From Furcasterigmium furcatum (Eukaryota; Ascomycota; Sordariomycetes; Glomerellales; Plectosphaerellaceae): a stretch of 64,000 nucleotides of DNA. The position numbers were made by a program, and so were the translations under genes. The stretch spans positions 3,498,082 to 3,562,081 of the forward strand of contig BCIA01000004.1 of the NCBI GenBank assembly GCA_001599815.1. The letters run 5' to 3'. Shown here one piece after another: positions 11,840 through 22,162 of this stretch (positions within the stretch are counted from its first letter, which is position 1; each line of letters begins with the position of its first letter). The notes beneath the pieces are model-generated. The model had not been told where the DNA came from. It did not search any database and worked only from the letters and a program-made list of their open reading frames with translations.

Positions 11840-12800
11840 TGTCAGAGAGGAGCTGCAAGAGCCTTGACAGGATTGTTGCGGAAGAGTGAGAGAACAGATT
11901 CGGCCATCCGGCATCAGGGTGGTTGGCAAGATTGCCATAAAAATGAACCTGTGCCAGAAGGCAACAAGTGACGATGCGTGAAGGCCTGACTTGAAGGGGA
12001 GATGGCGTCAGAGAGGAGCCGCAAAGAGCAGCCTTGACAGATTTGGCGTGATGGAACTGGAGAAGAATCTGGGCGATCCGACATCTGGGGGTTGACATAA
12101 TCCAATCGAGAAGAAAGGCTGCAAGATGTCAGCATGATTCAAAGCCCGAGGGTTAGCCAGTCTCACATTGTACCATGAAAAGAACTCGAGCTCAAGGGCT
12201 AACAAGTGACGATGCGGAGGGACCCAGTCTATGATCCGGCACTCGAGGTGCGGCGGGAAGTGTCAGAGAGGAGCCGCAAAAGCAGCCTTGACAGGATTGG
12301 AAGTGGCATGTTGGCCCGAAGGCGAGGAAAACGGTGTGGCCTAGCATCTGAGAGGTGGCATCAACTTCAAGGACCGAAATCCTATGAAGTATTAGCATTG
12401 CTTCAAGGCAAATTGACAGTCGAAACTCACAAAAAAAGAACTAGAAGCCAATGGCAACTAGTGTTGATGCGACTCGGATGTGGCGTGAAAAGGAAAAAGT
12501 GTCAGAGAGGAGCCGCAGAAGCAGCCTTGACAGGATTCGAAGTGGGATGTCGGAAGGCGAGCAGAAACATGAGACTCAGAATTTGAAAGAGCGGCATCAA
12601 CTTTAAAGATCAATGTCCTATGAGCTATTAGCACTGCTTCAAGCCAGATGGATTGGCGAAACTCACAGAAAAGGCACCAGAGCCCGAGGGACACTGGTGC
12701 GATGCGAAAGGGGGGACCAGCGCCAAGGGTATTGACGCGAAAAGAGATCTGTCAAAGTCAGATAGGTGAGAGTGCTCGGAACCAGAGGAGACATACCTGG
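11840..12800 (-). repeat. tandem array of diverged exon/intron-like modules
   Basis: A core of about 38 bp recurs at 11840, 12006, 12261 and 12500. On the plus strand it begins TGTCAGAGAGGAGC and ends CCTTGACAGGATT, so it is bounded by inverted TGTCA/TGACA. The last two units align over about 240 bp. On the minus strand the modules carry intron-like segments of nearly equal length: 12796-12749 (48 nt), 12666-12618 (49 nt), 12430-12382 (49 nt) and 12166-12119 (48 nt). Each has a GTATGT or GTGAG donor, and a CTGAC or GCTAAT branch-like motif before the AG. Minus-strand translations share the peptide SCQGCFCGSSLTL. I could not join the exons into one long open frame, so this is either a decayed gene, a spliced non-coding transcript or a repeat family. 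Confidence 0.55.
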
Positions 12801-13847
12801 TTTCTTGCCACTTTGTGACGACCGGAGGTGAAGAAGTTGCAGGTTTGGGGAGAGTCCCGTAAGAAGTCATGACACCCCAAGTGCAGGGAGTGCTACGCAG
12901 GCGGGAAAGGCGAACCGCCTCGTAGACCATCAGACGATCTGTCGGCGTACGTTGCCGAGGAAAGAGAAGAAGTTAGAGCGCCCCGAACAGCGGCGGCGAC
13001 TCCAGTTGTGTGCTCCCGCGGGGAAACGGAGATCGGGAGCCTGTTGGATAGGCAGGCTACATCCCAAGGGAGGAAAGGCCTGTGTGTTGAAAGGTCGAAC
13101 TGCTACCCATCAGGCCGAGGCCGGGAGCGGAAAGACGATACCATGAACCGAAGAAGAACCAGAGGAGAGAGAAACCAGGAACCGGGTGGGAAACAGTGAA
13201 CCAGAAGAGAAGCCAGAAGAAAGATGTCGTAGACGGGGCAATCAAAGGCCTAATGAACAGGTCTTTGGCTGCAGCCCAGGCGACTTCACGGTGCGACGAC
13301 GGGGGCTAGGTTGGCATGAAGAAGAGAAAAGGAAGAAAGTCGGGGCCCAGCAGCGAGAGCTGGAGTTTTATTTCTGGGCTGCCAGGCTGGATGGGAAGGC
13401 GCGGCTTCCGCTCTGGAGATCTGAGGCAGGAGCGAAATTTGGGTTCGCAACAGGCGGTGACTCGCCCAGAAATGGAAGGCGGCAGGTGGCACTTGCCTCC
13501 AACTTGAGCACTTGCTGGTATCGTGAGTAATGTAATTTTGAATATTTCAATTGGATTCCTCCCAGGACTCTGTTACGGAATCGACAAATGGTTTCTCTGT
13601 GATACGGAGCATGTTGCCCAAGTCAGAAGCCGGCAACGGTGTACTCCCTTCCAAACACCGCCACATGACCATGGACTCGAAGAAGCCCGCAGAACATCGA
13701 ATTGGATTCATGTAGATGTGAGAAAGGCATTGGATGTGCTGATAAAATATACTCAAACTGGACAGCAATCATGTACCCGGCAAAACCCATCACCCCCTTT
13801 TCCAAGAGCCCACCTCCCTCCCCGAAGGAACAGCCACTCCGCCCTCT
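12801..13847. other. intergenic region, right of the module array
   Basis: A minus-strand frame from the ATG at 12930 leads into the first intron-like segment of the module array, but gives only a short product. The rest (13000-13847) has purine-rich plus-strand sequence (AGAAGA-type tracts near 13140-13250 and 13310-13345) and nothing I can support as a gene. Confidence 0.35.
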
Positions 13848-15520
13848 TTACAGACACTGGAAGTACCAGTCATTGAGCTTGGTGCAAGTGGTTCCCGACA
13901 CGCACTGCGTAGGACCGGTGTAGTTGATGCCGCCGCACTGGCCCCATTTCGGCACGGACCCGGGGACCGTGGTCGTGGTCGTGGGTGGGCGGGTGGTGGT
14001 CGTGGTCGTGGTCCCGGGCCTGGATGTGGTGGTCGTGGTCAGCGTCGTGCCGGGCGGCGGGTTGCCGCCGCTGTTGTAGGTCGACCCGATGGGGCCGAAC
14101 TTGATGTTGCTGAACTGCACCGTCGCGTCGCCCTGCTGCGCGATGGTGTCGTCCGGGTCGCCGGAGTCCGCCGCGCAGCTGCCGCGCTCCGTGCCGGGGC
14201 CGGTGGCGCCGGGCGGGTAGACCGCGTCGAGCCAGAGCATCTTAGAGTAGTGGTCGTTCCAGAGGGACATGACGAGGACCATGGGCTTGGAGACGGCGTC
14301 GCTCGTCTGCGTGAACCCGCCGCGCAGGTTGAAGATGTCCTGGTCGCCGAACGCCGCCTTCTGCGTGCGGCAGAAGTCGGGCGTCAGCGAGTCGCCCGGG
14401 TTGCCGGCCACGGTCGACTGCGAGTTGGCGATGACTCGACCGTTCTGGACGTACACGCGCCGGATCTCGGAGAGGCCGCTGCTGCCCCGGAGGAACTGCG
14501 TGACCACGGTCATCTTCTGGGCCGTGTTGACCTTGAAGCCGGAGCCCTCGCCGTAGAAGGTCTTGTCGCCCTGGCGGTACGAGTTGAAGTCGCAGCCGTC
14601 GGGGTCACAGTCGCCGGCGTAGCGGGTGGCCGAGTAGGTGCCGCCGCAGGCATCGCCCTCACACGAGTGGTAGGCGTTGTTCCTGCAGGGATGGGGAGTG
14701 TAGGCGGTCGAGATCTTGTTCGCCTCTGTTGCGTGTCAGCGGCGTTCATGACATCAAGACAAAGAGAGACGCACCCCAGATGTCCATCTCGGCGCAGCAA
14801 GCGCCCAGCTTGCCGACTCCGGAGTTCGCGTCGCCATCAGAAGGGTTCCATCCCTCGACGTTGGCCTGAAACTGTCAGATGTGCCCGAGTAACATTCTCA
14901 GGGGTACTCACAACACCGTTGATGAACTTGAGATCACGAGGACACTGGCTGTCGCAATAACCAGTGCCATACTTGGCACCGGCCTTGTTGCTCGGGAACT
15001 TGGACAGACCACCGTCGGCATCCATCGACACAAAGTACAGGGCGCCGTTCAAGCCGCAGCCGAGCTTCGACACATCGACATCGAAGGTGAACTCGTTGCC
15101 GAGCAGGTTGAACATCTGGTACTTGGTGTCGGTCTCCATGAGGTACACACGGCTGCCGATGTTGGTGCCGAAGTTGTGCTTGGTGGCCAGCTTCAAGCTG
15201 AGATTGTTTCCGCTGGCGTTGATGCCGTAGGTGCCGGGGTAGTCGGCGCCATCGACGCAGCACTGCTGGGCGCACTGCGCGTTATTGGTGCAGATGCTCG
15301 TCCACTTGTTGCCATCGTAGCAGTTCTCCGAGCCGGAGACGGTGTGCGTCCAGCGCCAGTTGGAGTCGAGGACGATGGAGCCCTGAACAGCGGTACAGGT
15401 GCCGCCGGTAGCGCACTTGGACCAGGTGAGCTTCGGATGAGTCTCGGCCTGGGACGAGCAGGCCTGCTGGGCGCGGGCGGCGGCCACGAAGGCGAGGAGG
15501 ATGCCGAACTTGGTCTGCAT
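13848..15520 (-). CDS. GH7 cellobiohydrolase with C-terminal CBM1
   Basis: Three exons: 15520-14912, 14865-14775 and 14725-13848 (introns 46 and 49 nt), 525 residues. A signal peptide of about 17 residues (LLAFVAAARA, then QQ) sends it out of the cell. The GH7 catalytic domain follows, with the signature CCAEMDIWEAN split by intron 2. The catalytic acids by homology are Glu229, Asp231 and Glu234 of the precursor. CEGDACGGTY and the many cysteines of the family are present. A Thr/Pro/Gly-rich linker (encoded by a degenerate GTGGTC repeat on the plus strand, about 13966-14046) leads to a CBM1 (KWGQCGGINYTG...), with four cysteines and aromatic residues for cellulose binding. It releases cellobiose from cellulose chain ends. 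Length and loop content fit a cellobiohydrolase better than a GH7 endoglucanase, but loop lengths were not measured. Confidence 0.95.
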
Positions 15521-15610
15521 TGTGGCGGGTTCTGGAGTAACAGAGGCTGATGAGGATGTTGTGGATGGAGTGAAACAAAAGCTTCAAGGTCGACAGTCCA
15601 TCGCTGAGCT

Positions 15611-15620
15611 TTAAATAAAC
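15611..15620 (-). promoter_or_regulatory. TATA-like box of the GH7 gene
   Basis: The minus strand reads TTTATTTAAA about 90 nt upstream of the GH7 start codon, a fitting distance for a TATA element with a short 5' leader. Confidence 0.45.
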
Positions 15621-15940
15621 ATTCTGATGCCGAACTTTTTTCTCGGACCTCTCCTCTCCATGCGTTCACTATCAGGCGTCGTCATGATCTGTCTCCTCAT
15701 CTAGACAACCCCTGGCTGGTGTTCGAAGCGGCGCGAGGAGTCCCGGCCCGTCATCGAACCCACCGCAATCAAGATGTTATTGAAGGCGTCCTGGAGCATC
15801 ACCTTCCATGATTCAAGTTGGCATAGCTGCTCGTGATCTCCGGCACAGCAGACAACCAGCCGGGACAGGCCGGGCAGCTCCAGGGTGTGGATAGCACTCG
15901 ACCCAGATATCGCTGGCCAGCTGAGCCGTGTGATGATCAC

Positions 15941-15947
15941 GGCTAAA
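15941..15947 (+). promoter_or_regulatory. GGCTAAA box, candidate XYR1/XlnR site
   Basis: GGCTAAA lies about 420 nt upstream of the GH7 start. It matches the known binding sequence of the XYR1/XlnR (hemi)cellulase activator of filamentous ascomycetes. A single 7-bp match has limited weight. Confidence 0.35.
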
Positions 15948-17269
15948 GAAAAGAGTGGACATTTGGCTGACCGAGTCTCCGTGGGTGCAACGTTGGCTGG
16001 TACGTTCGCAACAATGGGCTGTGGTGCACGAGTCCAGCCTCTTCACGAGGGCCTCTGTCGATGTGCCTGGTGTGCCGACCTAGCCGTCCTGGCCTATCGT
16101 CATGCTCGGGCTGCCGCGAGGCGGACACTCGCGCTCCGAGGCTCGAGCCACTGACCTGAAGACCGTCTCAGAACACAGTCCAGTCTGGGCTGGCCTACGC
16201 GTGTTGACAGACACGACATCGGGCCTCTCCAGACTATTCCTGGGCAGGAAACACCAGCGCGCGGAACGACGATGCTGGCATGCGGTCACGCCACGATCCG
16301 TCCACTCGGTACTTGCCGGAGCCTCACATTGCCAAGACCACGATGCGTGGGCCTCGCATCGCCACTCGTGGATGCCAAGACGGATCAGATCAGATCGTCA
16401 AGGAGCCTCCATCGCCAAGTCTGGGGGACATATCTTGGCTGCTCTCATCGGCGTATGGCAGATGTCGAGTGACTGGTCCGGTTTGAGGGGTGAAATGTGC
16501 ACTTCCAGGAACGGAGCGGAGGCAGATCTCGGAGGCTGCCGAGTTGGTCCGGGTAATGTGACCATCCAGCGGTGCTAGCGATGCAGGTCATTTACACGGC
16601 CTTTGCGCGGATGGACAGGGACCCGAGCATATTACGGTGGCGGCATTCGAGTATCTGCGACGGAGAATGATCGCCAGATGCTGGTGGGAGGTGGGACTTT
16701 GATCGGGGCATCATCCGAATGGTGATGCATGGTGTTAACAAGGCCCGGCTGCCGGCCCACGTAAACATCGAGAGACGACAGCGAGAGTCACGAGGCCTGT
16801 GCCATGTTCCCGGCGCGGAGCAGCTCCTTCAAGACTCCGAAGGCACAGAGCCGAAAATGGCATCGTGTCAGGGCTGGTGACGTCGACAACCGTGGCCCAG
16901 CGATGGGCCATCCATACCAGGCAAATGCAAGATATCCCAGGCACGACACACCGGTAAGCCCTGAGAGGTTACTGTAACTGGCTTACTAGTACTGATATCA
17001 TACAGAAACACTCTACACCCCCTCCCAGCCAACACCCAAGCCCTCGCTTAATAAAAAATCATCCACTGTCAAGTGTATCCCTCGGGGGCGAAAACACGCC
17101 GAACCTCAACCGAAACGCCTGTCCGTGATGGCGGAGGGGCCATCACTTCATCTCCTTACTCATACCAGGGGGGGCCGAAACTGCGTGGCGCGTCAGGCAG
17201 ATCTCCCCACGTCGCTTCCCGGAGCCGCTGTTGGACCGCTTCCGGTGTGCTCGCGTCGCGATCGTCACT

Positions 17270-19077
17270 CTATGCCAAGCGCGGCGTAAAGCTGTGCATG
17301 TACTTCGTGACCCTCGGCAGCCGGCGGTCTCTCTCGAACAGAAGGCCGCAGTTATTACACAGAGACTGTCGAGCGTTAGCATGAGGTTCTTAAAAGCAGA
17401 GCCGCTGAGACTTACCCTCGGACCCGCAGGTCCGTCTCTGACAGCCCAGACGCTTGTGCCGGGCATCAGGCAGTGGGCACACTTCCAAACCATCCTTTCG
17501 TGGTCCGTCAGTACACCTCCGCCGCCGCCGCCGTATCCCGCACCCACGTCGGGAGTGCCACGGCCGCCTGGGGTACCGGAGCGAAGAGGGCTCAAGCTAC
17601 GGAACCGCTTCTTCTTCTTAGACCGTTCTCCGCGTCCCATGCGTTCCTCTTCCGTGTCCACGACGCTGCCAAAGCCCGAGAAGGGTACGCCCCCGATAAG
17701 GCCGGTGGTGGAGCTGAACCTGGCCGTCTCCCTTCGGAGCCTGCGGATCTGCCTCTCGCGATCGCCTTCCCTCTTCTCCATGTCTTCCTTGCTCAGCGTG
17801 TCGACCTTGGGCTCCCACTCCTCGGCGAGATGCTCGGGGTCGTATCGCCAGCCGGCCTCGGCGCCGTGGGCGGCGTCGTTGGCCAGCTCTGTCTGCGCGT
17901 TCCAGCCTCCGACCAGTCCGCCGGCCTCGCAGGCCTCCTTCTTGATTCGGAGTACTGCCTCGTAGATAGCATGAGCCATGGCGGGGACCCATTCGCCGGC
18001 CAGACCGAGGTCTGCGCATGTCTGCTTCGCGAATGCTTCGGCCGTGCCGGGCGGGTGGAGGAGCGACCACTCGAATCTGTCGGTGTATAGAGTGGACGCC
18101 AGGTTGATGTTGAGGTTGACGATGCAGCGGTACATGTCGTCCGGGTTGTACTCTTCGGACTCGGGAGGGATGGCGGTTGCCTCGGCCGTGACGTCGGGCG
18201 CAGACGTCACATTCCTCAATTTCGAGGGCGTTGCGATGCCGCCGTTCTGCAGTGGCGTGTCGGCGCGGCTGATGATTCGGGGAGCCGGGGTGGCTGCTGG
18301 CGTCGGCGTGTCTTCTCGGCTGACGGCGGAGGCCTTGGGCGTCTCGGCAGAAACGCCGTTCTGGTTCTGCGGCTGCGTGTGGAACAGCGGATGCAGCGCG
18401 ACACCGGCGTACTCTTCCAGCTGTGTGCGGATCTGCTTGCTGATCTCGGCCGTCATCTGGGGCTTGTTAGGTAGATCGAGCTCCTGTGCTAATCTGGAGG
18501 CGAAGGAGTCTGTGGTGATGACCGTCTCGTGCAGGTTCCAGAGGAAGATATCACGGAGCTTGTAGGGGAGCGTCATCTCTCCGGAGAGAAACTGCGGCTG
18601 GGTGGGGTCGGCATCCTCCGGTCGGGGCCACTGGGCCATGGGCATGAAGGCCGGGATGTCGACGTCGATGCGGATCGGAATCAGCGTGAGGGGGAGCTGG
18701 GCCTGAGCGGCGCTCTGTTGGTCGTTTCGCCAGTAGCGAGGGGGGGTCATCCAGTGTCTGTTGATGCCGGGGACGTCGACAGGCTGAGCCGTCTCCTTGC
18801 CGACCTTGTCTGACAGATCCAGCGCCGCGGCGGCCGTTTCCTCCCTTCGCAAACTACGCAAGCCGGTGGGCCTTCGGCGGCCGCTGTCATCGTCGTCGTC
18901 GATGTCATCGTATCCATCTTCGGCGTAATTGATGATGGTCGTGCCGCGCTTCGTCATGCGCGAGATGGGCCCGGTCGGCGCCGTGGGCAGGACCGGGGTG
19001 AGGAGCGAGTTGTTGTACACGCGCAGACGCGGCGCGTACGACGATTGCATCGCCTGCGGCTTCGAACGAGTCTCCAT
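17270..19077 (-). CDS. SNF5/SMARCB1-family chromatin remodelling subunit with C-terminal GATA-like finger
   Basis: Two exons, 19077-17416 and 17365-17270 (50-nt intron), give 585 residues. The SNF5 homology spans roughly residues 130-390. It holds the two repeats of the family, IPIRIDVDIPAF...RDIFLWNLHETVITTDSFA and, after a low-complexity insert, YRCIVNLNINLASTLYTDRFEW, ending with an EAVLRIKKEACE helix. SNF5/Sfh1 proteins are core subunits of SWI/SNF or RSC remodellers. The intron falls inside a zinc finger: exon 1 ends after VWKCAHCLMPGTSVWAVRDG..GPR and exon 2 begins SLCNNCGLLFERD. The cysteine spacing is C-x2-C-x20-C-x2-C with GATA-like residues. An acidic patch (YDDIDDDDDSG) lies near the N-terminus. 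I cannot decide between a Snf5 and an Sfh1 role from sequence alone. Confidence 0.9.
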
Positions 19078-19927
19078 TGTGTTCGGGGCTTCGATCTTTC
19101 AGCTTGAACGCATGTCGGGGGTGTTCGATGATTCGATGATTCGAGCTCGCAGGGAGTCGGGCGCCGGATGCGCGTCGCCTCGGAGGGCCAGACTGCAATG
19201 CGCAAAGGTGTCGCTGCTTTGTTCCGAGGTCAATTAATGGCACAGGGATCTGTTGCGACGTCTGGTCTAGTCGATACTCGAGGTGTTGTGATCTTCGCTG
19301 CTGGTGTGGCAGTTTCGAGGTGGATTCGCGCGGACTGAACACTTGGGGAACGCGTCGGAAAATCTGCGAGCTGGCGAGATCCACCTCGGTCTCTCACCGA
19401 CGCACGGGCCACAAGAGTCGGTGCTCACCGAACTCACCGAGCCTTCCCTTGAGTCTCTCCCTGAGTCTTCCCAACATCGATGTCACGGTTGCGCTCAAGA
19501 AGAGGCGCGTGCCCCGTTTCCGTGAAAATTCAAAGCAGCCATTCGTAAGGACGACAAGTTCGTTTTACCTTCGCCCCCATGCCTCCTATAGCACTTGTTG
19601 TATAGGTAATCAAAGGTCTCTCGTGAGCATCACCTCATCTCTACCAAATCGACTCAACCCGCGATCTTCGAAATATCATACGCTCCCAGGGCTATTGCTG
19701 CATCCAGGTCACAGATCATCTATTGCAGGCCCTTCTCTCCCCCAGCGAAATCTTCAACGATAGCGCGGTCACTTGGCAGAATGGGAACAGAATGGTTCAA
19801 ATAGGCGTCGACGGGGTAAAAGTCGACCCCCTCACCTCTTCTGGCTTTTTCACGTCAACCACCAGGTTGACGAGCTCAGCGATCGTCAGTCGTGAACGGA
19901 AGATGGTCAGGTCCCTCTGGTCAACTT
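19078..19927. other. intergenic region left of the inversion breakpoint
   Basis: Holds the upstream region of the SNF5-like gene. I see no supported gene. The sequence immediately left of 19928 does not continue the HRQ reading frame: there is an in-frame TAG just before the homology starts. This makes it the left flank of the proposed breakpoint. Confidence 0.5.
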
Positions 19928-20898
19928 AGCTCAAAGGCAACAGCCTGAAAAACACAGTCACTGGAGAAACATTTACCTATCCCGCCCGTTAGTCGTCTGT
20001 CTCTTGCTCCTTGCGCGGCCACCATCGTCTGACCACTCTCTAAACTCACAGTCACCCCAACGGAGGCACTGTCCACGGCTGCCCTCCTTGTCCAAGATGA
20101 TCTCGTCCTGATGGTAAAGAATGACGGTCAGTACTCAAGCGCCGCCGCCCTCTGCCCCTGCGACACAACCGCTGACTCCAGTCTCAGACGGACAGTATCA
20201 CCTCGACGCCGCCGCCGTCTGCCTCCCCGGCTTCTGGCGCCTTCGTGAGAAGTTCAGGACCTCCCTGGACGAGCTGCACATCAATGCAAACGTCCCCCAT
20301 TACGAGCGAACCCTCAAAAAGTCCATGAATCGCTTCTTCGAGAAACTCCAACCCGAAGCCCCCGTCACCCGCAACAACGTGAGTCGCTGTGCATTCTCCC
20401 CTCTGGTCCGAGCCATGTGCTGAATAGAAACAGTTCTTCATCCAGCTTGACGACGGCCTGCACTGGTCCCACCGCATGGGCGATAAAGATGGCCAAGAAG
20501 AGGCTTGTGAGTACGCCGGATACTGCGGCTCGTCCCTCCCCCTCGTCCCTCATCGTCCTAACTCCCCAACAGCCTGGGCCACCGCGAATGCCGCCGGCCT
20601 AACTGTCGACGAGATCCACTTCCGCTCAGAGAGGCAGACTCTAAGGCGGCTGCCTCGGTCCAAGGCGCTCATGTTCACCATCAGGACCTACTTCGAGCCC
20701 GTCACGACGATATCCAAAGAGCCGCACGTCCCCGGGCGCCTCGCCGAGTCCATCCGAGCCTGGGACGAGACCGTGTCCGCCTACAAGGGAAAGAAGCACT
20801 GGGAAAGCCTCCTGCTGCCGTATCTGGACGAGCAGCACAAACTTCAGCAGGAGAGCGGCGTGCTGGACTCCCAAACAGAGGCCGAGTTTCCCTATTAG
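19928..20898 (+). pseudogene. HRQ/DUF3445 (heme-dependent N-demethylase-like) protein, C-terminal half of a broken gene
   Basis: Recognisable family sequence starts abruptly at about 19930 without a start codon. The exons are 19930-19987, 20052-20126, 20188-20378, 20434-20506 and 20573-20898, all splicing in frame to the TAG at 20896-20898. Residues include NTVTGETFTYPA, LLVQDDLVLMVKND, DGQYHLDAAAVCLPGFWRL, NRFFEKL and FRSERQTLRRLPRS, the conserved HRQ/DUF3445 core. The missing N-terminal half is on the opposite strand at 24148-24626, and the two ends match in frame at AGCTC. The first in-frame ATG is 20111, inside exon 2, and would give only a truncated protein. The ATG at 20121 lies in frame with later exons only if the 20127-20187 intron is retained. 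No stop codon or frameshift is seen in the remaining exons, so the break may be recent. Confidence 0.72.
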
Positions 20899-21224
20899 AG
20901 TGGGAATGGGGGACCGGGTGGCTGTAGGTTACGGACTTGGGACGCCAGGCTCTTTTTGCCGCCTGACTATCAGAAGATTCGTGTCCGAATAGGTTTATCG
21001 GTATATTGAACTGCAAAAGGGTATCCAGGTTAAATTGCAACCGTCATGCCGCGTGCTCGTTTCGCTCAGCGCTCTTCGACTAATTCAGTCATACCGTATC
21101 CGCCACCTTGGGACAGTCCTCCGTCACAACCTCACAGAACCAGCGCGGCCGGGCCAGGCCTTCACTGAGAAGGTCTCGCAGCCTTCAGCCTGCCCGTGTA
21201 CAGTTCACCGTCAGACCCATGCAC
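20899..21224. other. convergent intergenic region
   Basis: Between the 3' ends of the HRQ C-terminal half (+) and the Cys-rich protein gene (-). Nothing else is seen. Confidence 0.5.
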
Positions 21225-21674
21225 TCATCCGAGAAGCGCCGCGGAAATGAATATCGACAGGATCGCAATGCCAGCCATAGTTGGTGCTCGCAAGCCGGCG
21301 CCCATATCGGGTGGCCCAACATTCATCTTGCTGCTGATGGCGTTGGTGTTCTCATCCATGCATGCTTTCCAGGAACGAGCCGACTCGGTTTCAGGACCTC
21401 GGTATTCCATCTCGCACCAGAGGCCACAGTGTCGTCGTATCGAGCCGTCCAAGCGGGTGTAGGGGTCTTGATGTTCGCCAATATAGACGGACGAGTTGGA
21501 TGGGCAGCACTTGAGCATGCCGCTCATCGTCTCCTCGGTCGGGGTGAGGCCGCCGTCCTCCCACGAAGAGCCACCATACATGGGATAGACATTCGCGTAA
21601 TCGTAGATCTCGGTCGAATTCCAGGTGATCCCTGCGGGGAGTGTCCTCGGACAGCTGGTGGTGTTGAGAGACAT
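21225..21674 (-). CDS. small Cys-rich protein with hydrophobic C-terminal tail
   Basis: A single exon of 149 residues from the ATG at 21674 (MSLNTTSC). There are six cysteines (one near the N-terminus, a CC pair, two around RRHCGLWCEMEY, one in KACMDE). The sequon-like NTT, NST and NSS sites would suit an extracellular domain. The last about 20 residues (PTMAGIAILSIFISAALLG) are hydrophobic, as in a tail anchor or a GPI-attachment signal. No signal peptide is seen at this start. The frame stays open upstream to 21875 but does not supply a convincing one. I do not recognise the family. It lies inside the proposed inverted segment. Confidence 0.6.
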   Translation of the reverse strand: MSLNTTSCPRTLPAGITWNSTEIYDYANVYPMYGGSSWEDGGLTPTEETMSGMLKCCPSNSSVYIGEHQDPYTRLDGSIRRHCGLWCEMEYRGPETESARSWKACMDENTNAISSKMNVGPPDMGAGLRAPTMAGIAILSIFISAALLG

Positions 21675-22162
21675 GGCGGCAGATGATTTGAGGCCTTGTA
21701 TTTGTTGAGTGTGCGCGACGAGATGGCAGCTCGTCCTTATATTCCTAAGATGATCACTGTGAGGCCTCTGGTTGCTTGGCTGCGTATTTTTCGCCCAGTT
21801 GGGCGAGGCCCAGGCGGCGCAGCGCGGGCGCACCGCAACAGGCACCAGGACGTAGTATGAGACAATTGGTGGCATCAGTGATTCCGTCTTGCTGCGTAGA
21901 TAGTCTTGAGGATGCGGTCGTGGGCCTCAATAAAATACTGGGGAATCAAGCAACACAGAACAAATGTGATGGCCATCGCTGCGCGTGCTTCGCGCCTTCG
22001 TTCTGATAGCCACGGTTCGGAGAGATCGCTTCGCAGATGCTCTGGGGCTTCCTCCGGCGCGGGAAATGAGAGTATTAGGGAGAAAAACTGAGAAAGAGAG
22101 CACGTTCCAGATTCAGAAAGAAGTCAATGGCCGTTAGAGAGAAGCCTGCCTACAGCTCCCTA
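21675..22162. other. intergenic region
   Basis: Upstream region of the Cys-rich gene and downstream region of the MFS gene (both minus strand). I see no gene. Confidence 0.5.

Larger units (their letters stand above)
15521..17269. other. intergenic region upstream of GH7 gene
   Basis: This 1.7 kb stretch separates the GH7 start from the 3' end of the SNF5-like gene; both are on the minus strand. Apart from the TATA-like and GGCTAAA sites listed separately I see no gene. Short frames on both strands are of chance quality. Confidence 0.5.

Noticed and set aside
11840..12540. CRISPR-like array
   Set aside because: Repeats are few, diverged, unevenly spaced and in a eukaryotic genome; the exon/intron-like reading fits better.
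12206..12586. A 126-codon plus-strand frame across two modules of the array
   Set aside because: It is a translation of the repeat itself. The splice-like signals and protein-like peptide are on the minus strand.
16102..16578. A 158-codon plus-strand frame between the GH7 and SNF5-like genes
   Set aside because: Its composition is chance-like, there is no splice continuity and no domain is visible.
20121..20378. The ATG at 20121 as start of the HRQ-like protein
   Set aside because: The first 22 residues from it translate a GTCAGT..CTGACTCCAGTCTCAG intron. Removing that intron joins MVKND to DGQYHLD, which is the family sequence.
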